Below are positions 59,321 through 64,000 of a DNA stretch of 64,000 nt, piece after piece (position 1 is the stretch's first letter; every line of letters starts with the position of its first letter). The stretch covers positions 55,209,288-55,273,287 of the forward strand of contig CM065296.1 of the NCBI GenBank assembly GCA_032871835.1, read 5' to 3'. Under the pieces are notes generated by a model. That model did not search any database and was not told where the DNA came from. It saw only the letters and a program-made list of their open reading frames with translations. The position numbers were made by a program, and so were the translations under genes. Origin of the DNA: Dipteronia dyeriana (taxonomy: Eukaryota > Streptophyta > Magnoliopsida > Sapindales > Sapindaceae).

Positions 59321-60543
59321 TAAAAAGATACCTGGAAGAAGGCGTGCTCCCGAAAGAATCCCTAAAAGCCAAACGCATCAGGTACCGATCAGCAATATAC
59401 ACGTTGATTGGAGGAGAACTGTATAGAAGGGGATTTTCCCGAACACTCCAAAGATGTGTATTAGAGGAAGATGCATATCTAATATTGCAGGAAATCCATG
59501 GCGGAGTAAGCGAAAACCATACTGGGGGAAAAGTTTAGCACACAAGGTACTCATGCAAGGTTATTATTGGCCCTTTTTATTCTCGGATGCACAGCGATGC
59601 TCAAAAAGTTGCAATACATGCCAAAGGATAGCCAACGATGTCCGACAGCCCCCTGAACAACTTAGAAGCCTCACATCCCCATGGTCATTTGCCATGCGGG
59701 GCCTAGACTTAATTGGCCCAATGCTGACAGGGACAGGGGGTGGAGCAAATCATGCGATATTAGCCGTTGATTATTTCACGAAGTGGGTGGAAGCAGAAGC
59801 ATTAGTACACATCATAGAGGCAAATACCACAAACTTTGTAAAGAAAAACGTACTTTATAGGTTTGGAGTCCCGAGTAATCTTATTACTGACAACGACACC
59901 CAGTTCGACAACCAAAAATTTAGACAGTTGTGCAACGTGTACCAAATAGCAAATTATTATGCCACACCTGCCCACCCTCAAACCAACGGGTAAGCTGAAG
60001 CAGTAAACAAAATCATCAAGCACACACTCAAAGAAAAGTTGGATGCTAAGAAAGGCAGATGGGTTGAAAAGCTCTCTGAAGTATTATGGGCGTATCGGAC
60101 AACAGCAAGAACGTCTACATGAGAGACCCCATTCCCTTTGGCATTTGGAATTGAAGTTGTTATCCCGGTAGAAACATCATACACGACACCCAGGGTCAGG
60201 TTATATGATCAAGACCAAAATGTCGATATGTTGTTACAAAGCCTATATGAGCTAGAAGAGAAGAGGGAGAAATTCCGAGTATGAAATACATCATATCAGC
60301 AAATAGTGGTTGGTCACTACAATTCTTACATTCGGATCTGGAAATTCCAACTAGGAGAACTGGTACTCAGAAAAGTGTCGCTGAACACAAAAAAACAAAG
60401 CTGCAAGCTCTTTGGCTGACAAATGGGAAGGCTCATACAAGATTGAAGGAATAGTTGGTCATGGAGCATATTGGATTGCCCGACCAGATGGAGGGGTTTT
60501 ACCCCGACCATGCAATGCCCAATATTTGAAGATTTTTTATCCT
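59321..60543 (+). pseudogene. Integrase of Tat-like element
   Basis: The zinc part is CSKSCNTCQRIANDV (59595-59640). The core has GLDLIGPMLTGTGGGANHAI, VDYFTKWVEAEALVHI, TDNDTQFDNQKF and HPQTNG followed by a stop and AEAVNK (catalytic Glu). The C-terminal part has TSYTTPRVRLYDQDQN and HYNSYIRIWKFQLGELVLRK. A frameshift near 59500-59540 and stops near 59991, 60120 and 60282 disrupt it; a further shift near 60400 precedes CNAQYLKIF at the end. The minus-strand fragment at 16841-17627 supplies the intact codon at two of these stops. Confidence 0.85.
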
Positions 60544-61040
60544 TGAAATTTGTTTCTTTTAGTCAGAACAATTTTGTTAGTCAGGATATTTTTTATATTT
60601 TAAGATTTATCATTGTTAATTTTACAATTATAAATAAAGGCCCAACATGGGATTCCAGAAATTTAAGCATATGATAATAACATATGAAAGACGGGCATGA
60701 TAATAAGAACATGTAATAAAAAATAAAATGCTAGGGATCATTAATTTGGTAAAATTTCGGAACCGAGCTAGGTCAGTCGACCTTAGCCAAAAGGCAAACC
60801 CGATGCACCAGATTCTGAAAAATGACTCGGGCACCGTCGGGGAAAAAACTAGGTGAGATGTGCAGCTGTGTTAAGCAATTTAAAAACTTAACGATTCGAA
60901 AACCCCTGCACAGACAAACTAGGAGACGTCATCAGTGATCTGCGTAGGAACTCGAACACATGATCATGGTGAGCCTTGATGTAATATTCTGGTAGCAACC
61001 GAGTATGAAGCACAAGCATAAATCTGCTTACCTGTTTTGA
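60544..61040 (+). other. Spacer after pol of Tat-like element
   Basis: No gene. Contains CATATGATAATAACATATGA near 60668, related to the unit expanded at 16555-16720, in single copy. Confidence 0.5.
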
Positions 61041-61310
61041 GATGATTCGGTTAATACTAGCCAGTTTAATAAGATACTTGGCACACAGATAGCATTAGCC
61101 AGTTTAATAAGATACTTGGCGTCGGAAATTGTTTGAGTAACAAAACCAAGTTAAATAAGATACTCGGTAAAGTTACTCGGGCAACAGAACTAGCCAGTTT
61201 AAGATACTCGGCGTTATAAATTGTTTAAGTAACAAAACCAAGTTAAATAAGATACTCTGTGAAATTACTCGGGCAATAAGGTAGCCGGTTTAAATGCTTG
61301 GCATTCCTAA
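61041..61310 (+). repeat. Tandem repeats between pol and antisense gene
   Basis: Units built on AGCCAGTTTAATAAGATACT followed by TGGC recur at roughly 40-48 base spacing. The last two form a higher-order unit of about 90 bases containing TAACAAAACCAAGTTAAATA and AGATACTC(G/T)G. They match the motif at 16025-16205 in reverse complement. Confidence 0.75.
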
Positions 61311-61363
61311 TGAAGCAATTGACAAAAACCTTTATTGATCAAAATTTTTACAAAGTATAAATT

Positions 61364-62304
61364 TTATAGAAATGCATAAGGCTGAGATGAGGATTTGGAG
61401 CTCTTGCCAATACTCGGGTCGGACACTATCTCGTACTCATGAAGGAGACTCTCATTTGAAGGCCAAGCGATTGCATCGACCGAGTCATCTATCCATTCGC
61501 TATAATCCGTTCCAGGAACCGGTCCAGTGTTAGGCTTCGACCCGTCAGCACCAGCTTCCTGACTAGCATAAAATGTCGAAAGGGAATGCTCTGATGGAAT
61601 CTCCAAATGCATAGGATGGGGCTCTTTGCCTTGACTTCGGCAGTAAGCTCTCCATTCCTTCATTTGAGTTCAAAGAGACTCCAATGATCGGTCTGCATGG
61701 TTTTTAATTGACAGCTCCCAGTTCGCCCGAGCTCTATCAGTTGCCCAATTTTTTACTTCGAAAAATTCACCAGCCGAAACAAGCCTTTGCTGAAACTCCC
61801 TAAGGAAACGGTCAACCCCTTGGACCTCAAGTTCCAGCCTAGCCTTCTTCGAAAGAGATTCAACGGTTAGGGCCTGGCGCTCGAGTTCTTTGATTTTATG
61901 CTCATAAGATGACCTGGCTTGATCAGTTTTCTGTTCAGCCTTAAGCATTGACTCCTGGCAGCATATAGTAAATTTTGGAAAGACGTAGCCTTCTTTTCTA
62001 CCACGGAAGCTCTCTCATCGGCCTCCATTTTCTTAGCCAAGCAATGATCTGTGAATTCTTAGGCAGAGCTCACCTCCCTTTGGTAAGTCACCTCAACCCA
62101 AGCACGGCTATCCTCACTCTTCTTTACCTGAGCTTCAAGACGCTCTATCCGATCAGCCTGATGTTTTTGCGTCTGAACTAACTCAGCAAACTCGGCCACC
62201 ACTTGCAAGGAAGATAAGTTAAGCATCTAACAGGCATTTAAGATAACAGATGAGGTAGAAGACTTACGTAAGAAGCATTGTTGAAAACATTTTGAAGACG
62301 ATCT
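61364..62304 (-). pseudogene. Antisense gene of Tat-like element, copy 2 (C-terminal part)
   Basis: Minus-strand frames: exon end near 62268, intron 62267-62203, then a Gln/Glu/Arg-rich coiled-coil-like region. That region includes KAEQKTDQARSSYEHKIKEL, TVESLSKKARLELEVQGVDR and, after a single stop near 61666, SEWIDDSVDAIAWPSNESLL. Copy 1 has TVESLSNEAKLELEVQEVDR and DDIVDTIVWPLNESLIHEYK in the same order. The N-terminal half is cut off by the gypsy LTR at 62305. It is convergent with pol and separated from it by the tandem repeats. Function unknown. Confidence 0.75.
62203..62267 (-). other. Predicted intron in antisense gene copy 2
   Basis: Minus-strand donor TAC|GTAAGT equals copy 1. Where copy 1 has acceptor ACAG, this copy aligns as GCAA, so the acceptor appears mutated, although an AG lies one base on. 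65 bases against 66 in copy 1. Confidence 0.65.
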
Positions 62305-63090
62305 TAATGAGAATCAAGAAGTCATCAAATGATTCATTGCATGTTCCGGTTGGGCCAATAACAAGGGCAAGAGCTAAGAGAATCAAAGAAGAACTAAATG
62401 GCCTAATTCAAGACACTTTGGCTGATTTTGAATTGTTGAAGTCCAAGATAAGCACACATGAAGACCAAGGCGTAATTAAGGTCATCAAGGCAATTGATTG
62501 AGCTGAATAAGGAAGACTTGGGCGTGTGGCACAAGCTAGTCAACTTTGGCTGATTTATTTCCTTTTAATTTCCAAAGAATAATAGTTGATTTGTTTCCCA
62601 AATTAAGGGGCTGATTTGTTTCCAGATTTAGCTTTCCAATTAGGAAGCAAGTCAATAGTTGCTAGTTTAGTATTTATTTATTTCCTAAATTTGTTTACAT
62701 TTATTTTCATAATTTTAAGGCATTAATTGCCTAATATTTATTCCCTTTTAGGTCTTAGATATTTTTAGTATAAAAGGGACCAATTGATGTAATTTGAGAA
62801 TTGATTTTGAATTGAAATAAATTTGAGATAATTTTCTCTTTGGTTCTTCAATGAACTTGTGAACTTATCAAGATTCCACCTTGTGGCGTTCAAACCTTGA
62901 CTTATCACTCACATTCTTTCATATTCTTGAGTGTGGCGTCTACAATTTTCTTGATACCGTTGGTTCTTACCTCCTTATAGGTAACGGGTCGCGGTCCGAT
63001 AACATTTTTGTTTGTAAACTTGATTAGAAAATATCCTTCGTTACCATATATTGGTTCCGGGTCTCACTGCTCTTGGTGAGGTTCATATCA
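62305..63090 (+). repeat. 5' LTR of deletion derivative
   Basis: It starts TAATGAGAATC, where the partner LTR has TGATGAGAATC, so the terminal TG is mutated to TA. It ends GGTTCATATCA. An in-LTR frame encodes PVGPITRARAKRIKEELN. 786 bases. Confidence 0.85.
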
Positions 63091-63092
63091 GT

Positions 63093-63104
63093 TGGTATCA
63101 GAGC
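63093..63104 (+). other. Primer-binding site (initiator tRNA-Met type)
   Basis: TGGTATCAGAGC, two bases after the LTR. Confidence 0.88.
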
Positions 63105-63312
63105 TTAGGCTTCTAAATCAGGTTTAATCTATCCTTGTTCTTCTTCGTCTATTTTTTTTTTTTAAATCAGATCTATTACAAAAAAAAAATCAACTTTGAT
63201 ATAAAAAAAATCCCGAAAAAAAAGAAAGTACAATTTTTTTTAGGTCGTGTAGTTGAACTTATATCAACAATTTTTATTCCTTTTCTTGTTTTTTTGTGCA
63301 TTGATAAAAAAA

Positions 63313-63630
63313 ATGTCTTTCAAAGGAGATTCATCAAAAAAAGATAAAAGGAGGGAACCATCCTTTGTGCTACAGTTTGTCAACAACATTATGGTGAAGA
63401 TTCGAGGACGAATCCTTTTGAGGAGAGGGGGAATGATGAGAATCAAGAAGTCATCAAATGATCCATTGCATGTTCTGGTTGGGCCAATAATAAGGGCAAG
63501 AGCTAAGAGAATCAAAGAAGCACTAAATGACCTAATTCAAGACACTTTGACTGATTTTGAATTGTTGAAGTCCAAGATATGCACACATGAAGACCAAAGC
63601 GTAATTAAGGTCATCAAGGCAAATGATTGA
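63313..63630 (+). CDS. Fused 105-codon reading frame: gag start joined to LTR-encoded tail
   Basis: It opens at ATG with MSFKGDSSKKDKRREPSFVL, a plausible gag N-terminus. Around 63390 it passes into text that corresponds to the end of pol but in another frame (KIRGRILLRRGG). It then crosses into the LTR and continues as GPIIRARAKRIKEALNDLIQ to a stop at 63628-63630. In the pol frame the same LTR hits a stop soon after its start. The frame therefore arises from the internal deletion. The product is small, basic at first and probably helical at the end; whether it is made is unknown. Confidence 0.4.
   Translation: MSFKGDSSKKDKRREPSFVLQFVNNIMVKIRGRILLRRGGMMRIKKSSNDPLHVLVGPIIRARAKRIKEALNDLIQDTLTDFELLKSKICTHEDQSVIKVIKAND
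63416..63433 (+). other. Polypurine tract of deletion derivative
   Basis: Purine-rich TTTTGAGGAGAGGGGGAA, directly before the LTR start TGATGAG. Confidence 0.75.
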
Positions 63631-64000
63631 GCCGAATAAGGAAGACTTGGGCGTATGGCACAAGCTAGTCAACTCTGGCTGATTTATTTCCTTTTGATTT
63701 CCAAAGAATAATAGTTGATTTGTTTCCCAAATTAAGGGGCTGATTTGTTTCCAGATTTAGCTTTCCAATTAGGAAGCAAGTCAATAGTTGCTAGTTTAGT
63801 ATTTATTTATTTCCTAAATTTGTTTGCATTTATTTTCATAATTGTAAGGCATTAATTGCCTAATATTTATTCCCTTTTAGGTCTTAGATATTTTTAGTAT
63901 AAAAGGGACCAATTGATGTAATTTGAGAATAGATTTTGAATTGAAATAAATTTGAGATAATTTTCTCTTTGGTTCTTCAATGAACTTGTGAACTCATCAA
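63434..64000 (+). repeat. Second LTR of deletion derivative, cut by window end
   Basis: 567 bases matching 62305 onward with scattered differences (about a dozen in the first 200 bases by eye). The end lies beyond the window. Confidence 0.85.

Larger units (their letters stand above)
54003..62304 (+). mobile_element. Tat-like Ty3/gypsy element with second RNase H and antisense gene
   Basis: Order: 5' LTR (54003-54838), primer-binding region, gag, protease, RT, RNase H, an additional archaeal-type RNase H, integrase, a repeat-bearing spacer and a minus-strand antisense gene. The extra RNase H and the antisense gene are marks of the Tat group. At 62305 another gypsy LTR interrupts the antisense gene; the remainder and the 3' LTR lie outside the window. 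GGAAC precedes the 5' LTR (candidate target duplication). Confidence 0.85.
62305..64000 (+). mobile_element. Internally deleted gypsy derivative (two LTRs, 343-base interior)
   Basis: The 5' LTR (62305-63090) is followed by a primer-binding site, a leader, a short fused reading frame and a polypurine tract, then a second LTR from 63434 that runs off the window. The family is that of the minus-strand element at 24813-30080. GATCT precedes the first LTR. Priming sites remain, coding capacity does not, so it could only move using proteins from a relative. Confidence 0.85.

Noticed and set aside
54003..62304. Endogenous pararetrovirus or other integrated virus
   Set aside because: LTRs, a second RNase H and integrase identify a Tat-like gypsy element; no movement protein or coat protein of a pararetrovirus is seen anywhere.

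Overview
This is nuclear DNA of a flowering plant, most likely a eudicot. It is AT-rich, its one host gene has introns, and nearly everything else is layered retrotransposon sequence of plant types (Ty3/gypsy Tat-like and a second gypsy family, Ty1/copia, L1-like LINE). I see no rRNA, no intact tRNA, no CRISPR array and no bacterial-type operon. The species cannot be named from the sequence alone.

Layout. 1-6570: a large copia-type LTR (family 'Rep-A', copy 1) sits in the gag of a minus-strand Tat-like gypsy element. That element's 5' LTR (2848-3998) is itself inserted in Rep-A copy 2. 7472-10673: the only host gene, a five-exon receptor-like cytoplasmic kinase of the RLCK-VII/PBL class with a long acidic-then-basic tail. 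11667-17627: the 3' part of a minus-strand Tat-like element, with LTR, a plus-strand antisense gene, tandem repeats and the integrase end. 17628-24171: a decayed copia element whose 3' LTR interrupts that integrase. 24813-30080: a fairly well preserved minus-strand gypsy element. 30081-34790: remnants, including a third antisense-gene copy, a Tat-like LTR and a LINE 3' end. 35532-49627: a nest in which Rep-A is split by an L1-like LINE, and the LINE by a complete plus-strand gypsy element with target duplication ACAAC. 49628-54002: SIRE-like copia debris and a tRNA-like relic. 54003-62304: a plus-strand Tat-like element with LTR, gag-pol, tandem repeats and an antisense gene. 62305-64000: an internally deleted gypsy derivative with almost no interior.

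How the parts relate. The Tat-like copies share one plan: gag-pol, then a repeat-bearing spacer, then a convergent antisense gene, then the 3' LTR. The two best copies keep a spliceosomal intron of 65-66 bases at the same place in the antisense gene. The gypsy copies at 24.8-30.1 kb, 36.7-43.3 kb and 62.3-64.0 kb share a protein tail encoded inside the LTR. These two features, with the 343-base-interior derivative, are the most interesting signals here. All splice sites and boundaries were read by eye; no database search was run.
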